DNA of 64,000 bases, taken from contig DCPU01000015.1 of assembly GCA_002323245.1 (NCBI GenBank), positions 62,001-126,000 on the forward strand, written 5' to 3'. Within the stretch, counting starts at the first letter, position 1, and the number at the start of each line of letters is the position of its first letter. The notes beneath the pieces are model-generated. The model saw nothing but the letters and a program-made list of their open reading frames with translations, made no database searches and had not been told where the DNA came from. A program made the position numbers and the translations under genes. This document shows positions 51,249 through 60,489 of the stretch, piece after piece. Source of the DNA: Mariprofundus sp. UBA1536. GTDB lineage: Bacteria > Pseudomonadota > Zetaproteobacteria > Mariprofundales > Mariprofundaceae.

Positions 51249-52013
51249 ATGAAAAACCTGATACTCCTTATCGGCCTTCTCTTCATTACAGGTTGCGCCA
51301 CAGTAGAAAACAATTTCGACCCTCTGGAGTCGATGAACAGAAAAGTGGATGGTTTTAATACTGCCCTTGATGAAGCGACATTGCGCCCTATTTCAAAAGG
51401 GTACGTGGCGGTTGTACCTGAAGGTGTACGCCATTCGGTCACCAACTTTTTCCATAATTTACAAGAGCCCAATACCATCGTGAATGATGTGTTGCAGGGT
51501 AAAGTGGTGCAGGGCTTAGCGGATACTGCGCGTTTTGTGATTAATACGACGGTTGGTGTTGCTGGTCTGTTTGATGTGGCCTCGCATTTGAATTTAAAAC
51601 GTAATCAAGAAGATTTTGGGCAAACCTTGGCGGTGTGGGGCGTTAATCAGGGCGCATATATTGTGTATCCCGTCATTGGCCCCAGTGCAGTGCGTGAAAC
51701 GCCAGGCCTGGTAGTGAGTTGGCTTCTGGATTTGTCGAGTTATGCCAGCATGTATTTATCGCCTGAGGCGACCATTGCCACATATGTACTTAAATACACT
51801 GATGAGCGTGCAGGCATTGAAGACTTTGTGAAGATGCGGGATGAAATGGCGCTGGATGCTTATGTGTTTGTGCGCGAAGGCTGGCGCCAAAACCGTGAAT
51901 ACCGTGTGTTCGATGGTAACCCGCCTGCTAAGCCGCAAGGTGAAACAGATGAGTTCGCTGATGAGTTTGCCGACGAATTCGCTGATGAACCCAAGGATGA
52001 GTTTAATCACTGA
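51249..52013 (+). CDS. mlaA: MlaA (VacJ) outer-membrane lipoprotein
   Basis: Outer-membrane component of the Mla phospholipid retrograde transport system. The 254-residue protein has lipobox LFITGC (Cys16), then the family core DPLESMNRKVDGFNTALDEATLRPISKGY, NFFHNLQEPNTIVNDVLQG, RFVINTTVGVAGLFDVASHL, EDFGQTLAVWGVNQGAYIVYPVIGPSAVRET. The ATG at 51249 is chosen over 51129 because it gives the signal peptide. The C-terminus has an acidic tandem repeat (DEFA units). The rest of the mla operon is not in the window. Confidence 0.93.
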   Translation: MKNLILLIGLLFITGCATVENNFDPLESMNRKVDGFNTALDEATLRPISKGYVAVVPEGVRHSVTNFFHNLQEPNTIVNDVLQGKVVQGLADTARFVINTTVGVAGLFDVASHLNLKRNQEDFGQTLAVWGVNQGAYIVYPVIGPSAVRETPGLVVSWLLDLSSYASMYLSPEATIATYVLKYTDERAGIEDFVKMRDEMALDAYVFVREGWRQNREYRVFDGNPPAKPQGETDEFADEFADEFADEPKDEFNH

Positions 52014-53046
52014 TTCCCCTTTAACAACCGATGCGGATGGGTTTAGCAACAGTCCTGATGTAAAGCTTCTCTACCAAACGGCGCTCGCTTCATCAGCAGA
52101 ACATGTCGCTATGTATCAAGCCAAAGCTCATCCCTTGTTGCTCGAACTCAAGCGGAAGGTAGCAACCTTACATTTGCAGCAATCGTTTAAGCCAGACATC
52201 GATGAGCTCCATCATATCGGATTAAACACAGCTCCCCTGCAAAGCAGCTATGATTTAATATTGCTGATCCCCAGCAAAGATAAAATCCAAACATTAGGCT
52301 GGATGGCCGATGCATTTTTGCATTTAAATGAGCAAGGCAAGCTTCTGGTGGCCTGCGAAAATCAGTATGGCGCAAAATCGTATGAAAATGCGCTCAAGAA
52401 ACTTGCAGGCCATGCCTACGGTTTCTCCAAAGCCAAGTGCCGCTGCTTTTCAGCAAAACGTAGTCAGACCTTTGATTCCCAATTGCAGCGTGAATGGTTA
52501 GCTAAAGCTAAGCCACAAGTTGTTGATAGCCATGGGCTATGGGCGCAGCCAGGTTTGTTCAGTTGGAAATCTGCTGATGTGGGTTCTTTGCTTTTGCTTG
52601 AGCATCTGCCCAAGCTGCAAGGCAAGGGCATGGATTTATGTGCGGGTTATGGTTTGCTCAGCGCCGAAATACTCAACACAGCAAATCAGATTACGCATTT
52701 GCATGTGGTGGAAGCCGATGCGGATGGTTTGATCTGTGCACAAAAGAACTTGGCATGTTTTTCACTGCCTATCGACTATCATCACCTGGATGCAATCGAA
52801 GAAAAATTACCTAAACACTTAGATTGGGTGGTGTGCAATCCGCCGTTTCATCGCGGGCAAGCGCGGGATGTCAGCATAGGACAACGTATTGTTGAACGTG
52901 CTTGTGATAGTTTGGTGGTTGGTGGTGTTGTGTATATCGTGGCCAATCGGCAACTGCCTTATGAGAATATTTTGAAGGCGAAGTTAGCTGCTGTGGAAGT
53001 TATAGCTGCGGATTTGGGCTTTAAAATCATCAGGGGAATCAAATAA
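51997..53046 (+). CDS. RsmC/RlmG-like class I methyltransferase
   Basis: Protein of 349 residues with two related halves. The N-terminal half is a degenerate methyltransferase fold. The C-terminal half is active, with motif I GKGMDLCAGYGLLSAEIL (about 207-224), LHVVEADADGLICAQKNL and the catalytic NPPFH tetrad typical of exocyclic-amine guanine N2 methyltransferases of 16S/23S rRNA (RsmC, RlmG). Which rRNA position is modified cannot be told. The start is uncertain: 51997 gives MSLITDSPLTTD and overlaps mlaA by 17 bases. The gene abuts the pseudouridine synthase. Confidence 0.85.
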   Translation: MSLITDSPLTTDADGFSNSPDVKLLYQTALASSAEHVAMYQAKAHPLLLELKRKVATLHLQQSFKPDIDELHHIGLNTAPLQSSYDLILLIPSKDKIQTLGWMADAFLHLNEQGKLLVACENQYGAKSYENALKKLAGHAYGFSKAKCRCFSAKRSQTFDSQLQREWLAKAKPQVVDSHGLWAQPGLFSWKSADVGSLLLLEHLPKLQGKGMDLCAGYGLLSAEILNTANQITHLHVVEADADGLICAQKNLACFSLPIDYHHLDAIEEKLPKHLDWVVCNPPFHRGQARDVSIGQRIVERACDSLVVGGVVYIVANRQLPYENILKAKLAAVEVIAADLGFKIIRGIK

Positions 53047-53772
53047 ATGGCACAAAAGTTAGAGCGTTTGGAAAAATTGATGTCGCGGTTGGGTTATGGT
53101 TCGCGTAAAGATGTACCCTATTGGATTAAGGAAGGTTGGTTGACGGTCAATGGTGAAAAACCGACTTCGCCTTCGCAAAAAGTTTTTGCCGATGAAGTGC
53201 GTTTGGAAGGCGAGCAGCTGGATGCACCAGATGGCTTGTCGGTGGTTTACCATAAACCTTTGGGTGTAGTATGTTCGCGCAAAGAAGTGGGACGCTTGAT
53301 TTATGATGACTTGCCAGAGCGCTGGTTGGAGCGAAAACCGGCGCTTTCCAGTGTGGGTAGATTGGACAAAGAAACATCCGGGCTACTTATCCTTACCGAT
53401 GATGGTAACCTCAATCATTATTTAACCAGCCCTAAAAACCATATTTCTAAAACCTATGCAGTAACCTTAGCAGAGCCGCTACAAGGTAATGAAGTGGACT
53501 TGTTTGCAGCAGGCACGCTGATGTTGGAAGCTGATGATAAACCTTGTTTGCCAGCAGAGCTTACGGTGACGGGTGAGAACACCGCGACAATCGTGTTGCA
53601 TGAAGGAAGATATCATCAGGTGCGGCGTATGTTTGCCGCAGTTGGCAACCATGTTGCTAGCCTCAAGCGTACACATACTGGCAAGCTGGGACTTGAGGGC
53701 TTGGGTTTGGCAGCTGGCGAATACCGTGTGATTGAAGCTGATGATTTGATGGCTTTGATTGAGGGTAGATAG
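53047..53772 (+). CDS. rsuA: 16S rRNA pseudouridine synthase, RsuA family
   Basis: Protein of 241 residues with an N-terminal S4 RNA-binding domain (LEKLMSRLGYGSRKDVPYWIKEGWLTVNG). The RsuA/RluB/E/F catalytic domain has the active Asp in VGRLDKETSGLLILTDDG (about 107), KTYAVTLAEPL and EGRYHQVRRMFAAVGNHV. The length and RxLD form fit RsuA (U516 of 16S rRNA), but RluE/F-like relatives are not excluded. It starts directly after the methyltransferase, suggesting a joint rRNA-modification unit. Confidence 0.88.
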   Translation: MAQKLERLEKLMSRLGYGSRKDVPYWIKEGWLTVNGEKPTSPSQKVFADEVRLEGEQLDAPDGLSVVYHKPLGVVCSRKEVGRLIYDDLPERWLERKPALSSVGRLDKETSGLLILTDDGNLNHYLTSPKNHISKTYAVTLAEPLQGNEVDLFAAGTLMLEADDKPCLPAELTVTGENTATIVLHEGRYHQVRRMFAAVGNHVASLKRTHTGKLGLEGLGLAAGEYRVIEADDLMALIEGR

Positions 53773-53800
53773 GAGTATTAAGATTTTAGGCACAAGTGTA

Positions 53801-56737
53801 ATGCGAAGCATGTTGCTCCTCATCGCGTTGTCCACCATGGCAGCGTCAGCTATGGCTGAGCCTGTGAACCTAAAACTCAAATGGAAACATGCTTTTCAAT
53901 TTGCAGGCTATTACATGGCCAAGGAAAAAGGTTTTTATCAAGACCAAGGACTTGATGTATCGATTTTGGAAGCACACCAAGATCAGGTCTGTAACGGTGC
54001 TGGTAAAAAGCCTGCATGTTTTATGGCTAGTGACTTTGGTGCAATCGTTGAAAATCAAGATGGAGATGAGCACAAAGTGTTGGCGGCGATTTTCCAACAT
54101 AACCCCTTGGTTTTGATTGTTTTGGAATCATCGCAGATTCGTTCATGGAGAGATTTGAAAGGCAAACGTATCATGTTGGCACGCAAGACTAATGCAGATA
54201 TCAAAGCTGCATTATCTAAAGTAGGCATTCAAGCAGGTGATTATGAGCTGCAAGATACCAGCTTTAATCTCCAAGACTTGATTGACGGCAAAACTGATGC
54301 GTTTGCGGCTTATGTGACAGACCAACCGCACCGCCTAGATTTACTAGGGGTTTCTTATCGGCTGTTATATCCGGCTGATGAAGGTATCGACTTTTATGGT
54401 GATATTCTTGTTACCAGAACGGAAGAGATTCGTGAAAATCCAGCGCGGGTGCATGCATTCAAGATAGCGTCGCTTCAAGGATGGGAATATGCACTTGATC
54501 ATCTCGATGAGACTATTGATGTGATTCTTATGAAGTACAATACACAGCATTTTTCAAGAAAAGATTTGTACATGGAAGCTGTGGCCACCAAGAAAATGAT
54601 TTTGGGTGATGTGGTGCAAGTCGGATATATGAGCCGTCAACGCTGGATGCATGTGAGTGATGTCTACAAAAAACAAGGCTTGCTGCCGATGGACTTTGAT
54701 ATAGATGAGTTTATTTATGAGCCAAAGCCGAGTTTCTTTGAAACAACATTCACCTACATCAAAGAAATTCTCATGGTTGGATTCCTGCTCATGGTTGCAT
54801 TCTTTATGTTTCATATTTGGCGACTAAAAAGCGCAGTAAAACAGCGTACTGAGCATTTGGCCAGGAGTGATGCTCGATTTAAAGCGCTGTTCTATGGCAA
54901 TCGCTGTGTTGAATTGGTTCTTGACGAAGGAACGGGTGATATTCTTGAGGCCAATGCAGCTGCTGAGTCATTTTATGGTTATACAAGGGCGCAACTGTTG
55001 GAAAAAAACATTGCCGATATCAATATGCTTAGCAAGGCCGAAGTAGCCAAGGAATTGGAAGCTGCAGCTAAAGAAATGCGGAATCATTTTTTCTTTCAGC
55101 ATTGCTTATCTGATGGCTCTGTTCGTGATGTAGAAGTGTATTCGGGCCCCATGATTTGGGATGATAAGAAAGTGCTGTATTCAATTATCCATGATATTAC
55201 CGAACGCAAGCGTGCAGAAGCCTCGGTGCAGAAATTATCACGAGCTATTCAACATGTTGGGGAGGCAATCATTATTACCGATCCCTATGGCGTGATTGAA
55301 TATGCCAACCCTGCATTTACAAAAATTACTGGATATACTTTAGATGATGTATTAGAGAAAAAATCCATGCATTTCTTTACGAATGCCCTTTCGGATCAGG
55401 CAAATGCTGATATGTGGCAGCATTTGTTGGATGGTAAGGTATGGCGCACCAAGATTGAGGATCAACGTAAAGATGGGTTGAAATTTTCAGGTACTCTGAC
55501 TGTTTCTTCTTTAAAGAATGCGGAGGGTCGCATCACACACAATGTGGCGCTGCTGCAAGATTTAACCAGCCATGACGCTTTAGAGAATAGTTTTTATCAA
55601 GCCCAGAAGATGGAAGCCATTGGCACGCTTGTCGGCGGTATTGCCCATGATTTTAATAACACCTTAGCAGGCATTCGTGGCAACCTTTATTTGGCTAAAA
55701 TGCAACAGGATTTAGCGCCTGCTGTAGCAAAACGCTTGGATATTATCGAGTCGCTCAGTATTCGTGCTGCGGACATGATTAGCCAACTGCTTACCTTTGC
55801 CCGCAAAAGTTTGGTCAGTTTAGAGCCGCTGGAGCTCAATGCTTTTATGTATGACTTAAAGCGGTTTTTTGAGGCTTCGATTCCTGAAAATGTGGAAGTG
55901 AAATTCGAAGTGACCGAGCAGTCTTTGGTGGTGTTGGGCGATGTGACCCAGCTGCATCAAATTTTGATGAATTTGATGGGGAATGCTTTGGATGCTGTTG
56001 CATCGGTAGCCCAACCTAGGATTACTGTTTCTTTGGCACTTTTCGAGGTGGATGAGGTCTTTTTGCAAGCACATCCTTATTTTAAAGCTGAAAGTTATGC
56101 CCGTTTTAGTGTCAGTGATAATGGCTGTGGTATAGAAAGTGTAAATTTAGATCATATTTTTGAACCGTTTTTTACGACCAAAGAGCAAGGTAAGGGCACA
56201 GGGTTAGGGCTGGCGATGATTTTTGGTGCAGCCAAATCACATGCTGGATTTTTAGAGGTCGAAAGTGAGTTCGGCGTCGGTGCCACGTTTGATGTGTATA
56301 TCCCACTAACAAGCCGCCCATTGAACGCAGTATCTTCGGAGCAAGATCTTTTGGTGGTTGAGGGACATGGGGAATGTGTTTTGCTTGTTGATGATGAGCA
56401 AAATGTTCTCAACGCTGGCCAGGAGGTATTAATCAGTCTTGGTTATCGAGTGCACACAGCAACCGATGGCGTGATGGCGACTGAAGTGTTTATGAAACAT
56501 GCCGAAGATATTGATTTGGTGTTGATTGATGTGGTGATGCCTAAGCTTGGCGGTTTTGAAGCCGTAGCTGCCATGCGTAATGTTAGACCAGATTTGAAGG
56601 CGGTATTTTCTTCCGGTTATGATAAGGATGAGGTGCTGAAAACAAATGCAGCGCAAGGCTCAGTAGTGATGTTGGCTAAACCATATAGTATCCAATCACT
56701 TAGTCAGGTTGTTCGCAAAGTATTGGACGGGAATTAA
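53801..56737 (+). CDS. Hybrid histidine kinase with periplasmic NMT1/THI5-type binding domain
   Basis: Sensor of 978 residues. A signal peptide (about 1-19) leads into an ABC-type substrate-binding domain of the NMT1/THI5 family (about 22-310; LKWKHAFQFAGYYMAKEKGFYQDQGL). One transmembrane helix (about 320-340), two PAS domains (about 355-610), HisKA with His616 in GGIAHDFNNTLAGIRGNL, HATPase (NALDAV, DNGCGIE, GTGLGLAMIFG) and a receiver with Asp910 (LVLIDVVMPKLGG) follow. The ligand is unknown; related binding domains take up thiamine precursors or nitrate/sulfonates. The ATG at 53801 gives the signal peptide; a TTG at 53759 would overlap rsuA. Confidence 0.9.
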   Translation: MRSMLLLIALSTMAASAMAEPVNLKLKWKHAFQFAGYYMAKEKGFYQDQGLDVSILEAHQDQVCNGAGKKPACFMASDFGAIVENQDGDEHKVLAAIFQHNPLVLIVLESSQIRSWRDLKGKRIMLARKTNADIKAALSKVGIQAGDYELQDTSFNLQDLIDGKTDAFAAYVTDQPHRLDLLGVSYRLLYPADEGIDFYGDILVTRTEEIRENPARVHAFKIASLQGWEYALDHLDETIDVILMKYNTQHFSRKDLYMEAVATKKMILGDVVQVGYMSRQRWMHVSDVYKKQGLLPMDFDIDEFIYEPKPSFFETTFTYIKEILMVGFLLMVAFFMFHIWRLKSAVKQRTEHLARSDARFKALFYGNRCVELVLDEGTGDILEANAAAESFYGYTRAQLLEKNIADINMLSKAEVAKELEAAAKEMRNHFFFQHCLSDGSVRDVEVYSGPMIWDDKKVLYSIIHDITERKRAEASVQKLSRAIQHVGEAIIITDPYGVIEYANPAFTKITGYTLDDVLEKKSMHFFTNALSDQANADMWQHLLDGKVWRTKIEDQRKDGLKFSGTLTVSSLKNAEGRITHNVALLQDLTSHDALENSFYQAQKMEAIGTLVGGIAHDFNNTLAGIRGNLYLAKMQQDLAPAVAKRLDIIESLSIRAADMISQLLTFARKSLVSLEPLELNAFMYDLKRFFEASIPENVEVKFEVTEQSLVVLGDVTQLHQILMNLMGNALDAVASVAQPRITVSLALFEVDEVFLQAHPYFKAESYARFSVSDNGCGIESVNLDHIFEPFFTTKEQGKGTGLGLAMIFGAAKSHAGFLEVESEFGVGATFDVYIPLTSRPLNAVSSEQDLLVVEGHGECVLLVDDEQNVLNAGQEVLISLGYRVHTATDGVMATEVFMKHAEDIDLVLIDVVMPKLGGFEAVAAMRNVRPDLKAVFSSGYDKDEVLKTNAAQGSVVMLAKPYSIQSLSQVVRKVLDGN

Positions 56738-56806
56738 GCCGTAATAAAAAAAATTTACAGTGAGGTAAGGTGGTGCTGAGACCAGCTAGCCGCTATCTTG
56801 CCGCGC

Positions 56807-58777
56807 ATGGCAGATATCGGCACCAAGCAACTCAATCAAGCGCAATATGACGCCGTGTATTATCGTGGAGGGCCTTTGCTGGTGCTAGCGGGTGCTGGCT
56901 CTGGAAAAACGCGTGTGATTACTGAGCGTATTGCAGCATTGGTTGAGCGCGATGTGCCAGAAGATGCGATTACTGCCGTAACCTTCACGAACAAAGCAGC
57001 GCGAGAAATGCGCGAGCGATTAAGCGCGAGATTGGGTGATCGTGAGAAAAGATTACGTATCTGCACCTTCCACGCTTTGGGTTTGATGATGGTGCGCGAG
57101 CATGCAGCGTTGGTTGGCAGACGAGCACGCCTTTCTATTTTTGCAGTATCTGAGCAAAAATCATCCATGCGCTCAGTGCTTGCCGATTTAAACTTACCCT
57201 CAGACAACGACCAAGTGGATCGCAGCTTGGCCAAACTATCTCAATTTAAAAATGGCATGATTGAAACGGGTGATAATGCCTTGGCCAAAATCGCTGAAAA
57301 TTATGAAGCCTTGTTGCAGAAAATGAATGCCGTGGATTTTGATGATTTGATTGTGTTGCCTATTCGGTTACTTAGCGAAAATCCTGAAGTGCGCGCTTTA
57401 TGGCAAAGCCGCTGTCGCCACTTTTTGGTGGATGAATATCAGGACTCCAGCCGCACCCAGTATGATTTTGTGCGTTTGCTTGCTCCTGAAGATGCCAATT
57501 TGACAGTGGTGGGTGATGATGATCAATCCATCTATGGTTGGCGCGGTGCGGAAGTGAAAAACCTATTTCAATTGCAGCGCGATTACCCGTCGTTAGAAGT
57601 GGTCAGGCTTGAAGAAAACTATCGCTCTACTGGTTCTATTCTTCAGGCCGCGAATAGTTTGATTGCCAACAATACCGGCAGGCTGGGTAAAACCCTGCGT
57701 TCGAATCTCGGTCAGGGCAAAAAGGTGCGTATTTGGGAAGCCCCCACAGCTGTAGACGAAGCCGAGCGGGTGGCGGCTGAAATCAGAGCTCAGCGCGCTT
57801 CGGCGGGGGTGAAATGGGACGACTTCTGCATTTTGTATCGCGCTTCGTTTCGTTCGCGTCAGTTAGAAATCGCCATGCGTGATGCGGGTATTCCGTATCA
57901 TGTGTCGGGTGGTTTATCCTTTTTTGATTACACCGAAATCCAAGATACCCTGGCTTATATGCGACTTATCTCAAATTTCTCTGATGATTTGGCTTTTATG
58001 CGAGCAATTTCTCGGCCGCGGCGTGGCATTGGCAGTAAAGCTTTGGAAGTGATTGGTGATTACGCAGAGCGCAAAAAAATGTCCATGCTTGAAGCTTGTG
58101 TGGATGAAGGATTTGAACACTCCAAGCAAGAGATGCTCAAATTGTTTGGTCGTTTGATTGTCGATTTGGAACATGTGTTCTTGCACGGCGAAGCTGATGA
58201 TGCTTTTGATATGATGCTGGAGCAAACCGGGCTTGAAGATGCCATTCGCCGCGAAGCTGAGAATGAAGATGAGGAAGAGCGGCGCATGGGAAATGTGCTG
58301 AGCCTGCGCACTTGGTGGATTCGCCATTGTGAAAAGGGCGGTAATTTAAGCACCTTCTTGCAACATATTTTCTTGCTTGCCGATAATGAAGATGATGACC
58401 CGCAAGGGCAGGTGCGTTTGATGACTGTGCATGGCGCTAAAGGTTTGGAATTCTCACATGTGTTTGTGGTGGGGATGGAAGAAGGCACTTTCCCGCATAA
58501 AAATGCCATGGATGAGAACCGCCTCGAAGAAGAACGGCGCTTGATGTATGTGGCCATGACCCGAGCGCGCCATCGCCTGACCTTAAGCTATGCCAAATCG
58601 CAGCGGAAATTTGGCCAAATTGAAAGTATGGGGCCTTCGCCCTTTTTGCAGGAAATTGATAAAGATGTATTGCATTGGGTAGATGGTGAGGCCGATTGTG
58701 ATGAGAGCAGGGCTGATGCTAAAGAAGAGGTAGATGCCCATATGGCAGCCATGCGAGAAATGTTGGGTTTGGACTAA
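56807..58777 (+). CDS. rep: ATP-dependent DNA helicase Rep
   Basis: Superfamily 1A 3'-5' helicase of 656 residues that helps replication forks past obstacles. Motif I is LAGAGSGKT (about 28-36). Others are Ia TFTNKAAREM, II VDEYQDS, III GDDDQSIYGWRGAE, IV FRSRQLE, V VRLMTVHGAKGLEFSHVFV and VI EERRLMYVAMTRAR. The sequence NPEVRALWQSRCRHFLVDEYQDSSRTQY and the length favour Rep over UvrD/PcrA, though the three are close. The ATG at 56807 is preferred to a TTG at 56798. Confidence 0.9.
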   Translation: MADIGTKQLNQAQYDAVYYRGGPLLVLAGAGSGKTRVITERIAALVERDVPEDAITAVTFTNKAAREMRERLSARLGDREKRLRICTFHALGLMMVREHAALVGRRARLSIFAVSEQKSSMRSVLADLNLPSDNDQVDRSLAKLSQFKNGMIETGDNALAKIAENYEALLQKMNAVDFDDLIVLPIRLLSENPEVRALWQSRCRHFLVDEYQDSSRTQYDFVRLLAPEDANLTVVGDDDQSIYGWRGAEVKNLFQLQRDYPSLEVVRLEENYRSTGSILQAANSLIANNTGRLGKTLRSNLGQGKKVRIWEAPTAVDEAERVAAEIRAQRASAGVKWDDFCILYRASFRSRQLEIAMRDAGIPYHVSGGLSFFDYTEIQDTLAYMRLISNFSDDLAFMRAISRPRRGIGSKALEVIGDYAERKKMSMLEACVDEGFEHSKQEMLKLFGRLIVDLEHVFLHGEADDAFDMMLEQTGLEDAIRREAENEDEEERRMGNVLSLRTWWIRHCEKGGNLSTFLQHIFLLADNEDDDPQGQVRLMTVHGAKGLEFSHVFVVGMEEGTFPHKNAMDENRLEEERRLMYVAMTRARHRLTLSYAKSQRKFGQIESMGPSPFLQEIDKDVLHWVDGEADCDESRADAKEEVDAHMAAMREMLGLD

Positions 58778-58786
58778 GAGGTAGTC

Positions 58787-60277
58787 ATGACAGAACAGAT
58801 GAATATCAAAGCGTTGATGCAAACCAGTGGTGTGAAATTTGGCACCTCTGGCGCTCGCGGACTGGTGGTCGATATGACCGACAAGGTTTGTTATGCCTAC
58901 ACCCTGGCATTTTTGCAGTATCTCACAGAACACGGTGATATTCAGTTGGGTGATCAAGTGGCTGTGGCTGGGGATTTGCGCCCAAGCTCACCACGCATGA
59001 TGGCGGCAGTGGGAGCCGCAATTTCAGATGCTGGTTTTGTGCCGCTTTCGTGTGGCTTTGTGTCCACACCTGCTGTGGCTTTGTATGCCATGAAGCGCAA
59101 TATGGCTTGTATGATGGTCACGGGCAGCCATATCCCCGACGATAGAAATGGCATTAAGTTTTATAAACCTACCGGTGAAATTCTTAAAGGTGATGAGCAG
59201 GGTATGACGGCCAAAACGGTGAGTTTGCCAGCAAATCGATTTGCTGAAGATGGGGCTTTGTTGGTAGCCTTTGCGTGGGCCGACAAAACAGATGTGGCTT
59301 ATCATGAATATGTAAAACGTTTTCTCGACTTCTTTCCATCAAACATGCTCGCTGGTCAGCGCATCGGCATTTATGAGCATTCATCGGTGGCTAGGGATTG
59401 TATGCTGGAAGTGGTACAAAAGCTGGGTGCTGAAGCCATCAGTTTGGGCCGCTCCGATACGTTTATCCCTGTAGATACCGAAGCAGTTCGTCCTGAAGAT
59501 GTGGTCTTGGCCAAACAATGGGCGTCGGAATTGAACCTTGATTGCATCATTTCTGCCGATGGCGATGGCGATAGGCCTTTGGTCAGTGATGAGTTTGGCG
59601 CTTGGTTGCGCGGTGATGTAGCAGGCATTGTTTGCGCCAAATATTTGCATGCGAAAGCAGTGGTTACACCCGTGAGTAGCAACAGCGCTTTGGAAGCCAC
59701 GAATTATTTTGAAAAAACAACCCGTACTCGTATTGGCTCGCCCTTTGTGATTGAGGCTATGCATGCTGATGTGTTTTCTGGCATAAACGCAGTGGTGGGT
59801 TACGAAGCCAATGGTGGTTTTTTATCTGCCACGCCTTTAGTGAAAAATGCTAAAACATTATCGGCGTTACCAACACGCGATGCTCTGATTGTGCCACTTA
59901 CTGTGTTAGGTACAGCAATTGCAGCCAAACAAAGTATTTCAGCGCTGTTAAAAACCTTGCCGCAGCGGTTTACGGCCAGCGATAGGGTGCAAAATTTTGC
60001 CGCTGAAAAGAGCGAAGCTAGACTGGCTGATTTAAAACAAGCCAATGCCCAAGCGAATATATTTGCTGCAAACCACTTGTTGCAGGCGATGTTTGGTGAT
60101 GTGACTGATGTGGATATCACCGATGGTGTGCGCGTGACGTTTGCGTCATCTGAAATTGTGCATTTAAGACCATCGGGCAATGCCCCCGAATTGCGTTGTT
60201 ATGTGGAAGCAGCCAGCGAAAGCCGCGTCCAAGCGATGTTGCTACAAGGTATGGGCTTATTGGAAAGTTGGAAATAA
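58787..60277 (+). CDS. Phosphohexomutase (phosphomannomutase/phosphoglucomutase family)
   Basis: Alpha-D-phosphohexomutase of 496 residues supplying sugar phosphates for envelope polysaccharides. It has FGTSGARGLV at the N-terminus and the phosphoserine loop TGSHIPDDRNGIKFY with Ser114. The usual T-A-S-H-N-P is changed at two positions. The metal loop is D258-G-D-G-D-R, the sugar-specificity loop YEANGG, and the phosphate-binding loop RPSGNAPELR. GEANGG/YEANGG fits both mannose and glucose substrates, so the exact reaction is open. It lies nine bases after rep. Confidence 0.88.
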   Translation: MTEQMNIKALMQTSGVKFGTSGARGLVVDMTDKVCYAYTLAFLQYLTEHGDIQLGDQVAVAGDLRPSSPRMMAAVGAAISDAGFVPLSCGFVSTPAVALYAMKRNMACMMVTGSHIPDDRNGIKFYKPTGEILKGDEQGMTAKTVSLPANRFAEDGALLVAFAWADKTDVAYHEYVKRFLDFFPSNMLAGQRIGIYEHSSVARDCMLEVVQKLGAEAISLGRSDTFIPVDTEAVRPEDVVLAKQWASELNLDCIISADGDGDRPLVSDEFGAWLRGDVAGIVCAKYLHAKAVVTPVSSNSALEATNYFEKTTRTRIGSPFVIEAMHADVFSGINAVVGYEANGGFLSATPLVKNAKTLSALPTRDALIVPLTVLGTAIAAKQSISALLKTLPQRFTASDRVQNFAAEKSEARLADLKQANAQANIFAANHLLQAMFGDVTDVDITDGVRVTFASSEIVHLRPSGNAPELRCYVEAASESRVQAMLLQGMGLLESWK

Positions 60278-60372
60278 ATCTAGCGCCAATCTGACGCTTG
60301 TTAGCGCACAATTTATCCCTGCAAAAGTCTCAATAGAGAAAGCAAGTGAAACAGGTATGGTCAACTGCGCCC

Positions 60373-60400
60373 TTGCAATTTGTGTTGATGGCTATATCTT
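60373..60400 (+). promoter_or_regulatory. Weak candidate promoter for rimP-nusA-ylxR-infB
   Basis: TTGCAA (60373-60378) and TATCTT (60395-60400) are 16 bases apart. A transcript from here would start just before the hairpin at 60411. No better match was found in the 212-base spacer. Confidence 0.25.
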
Positions 60401-60410
60401 TCGCGACGTT

Positions 60411-60437
60411 AAAAGTGAGCTGCGGCTCGCTTTTTTT
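60411..60437 (+). terminator. Terminator-like hairpin in the rimP leader
   Basis: AAAAGTGAGC (60411-60420), loop TGCG, GCTCGCTTTT (60425-60434) form a ten-base-pair stem with one G-T pair, continuing into further T. It lies 53 bases before the rimP GTG. It may simply end the phosphohexomutase transcript or act as an attenuator of the nusA operon. Confidence 0.75.
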
Positions 60438-60489
60438 GTTTTTACAGGCTGGGAAAGCGAAAAAGGTTTGGTTGGAAGGGATAGGCTAC

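Noticed and set aside
60278..60410. tRNA or small RNA gene before rimP, as metY in E. coli
   Set aside because: No cloverleaf, anticodon arm or CCA-type acceptor end could be folded by eye; only the hairpin at 60411 is clear.
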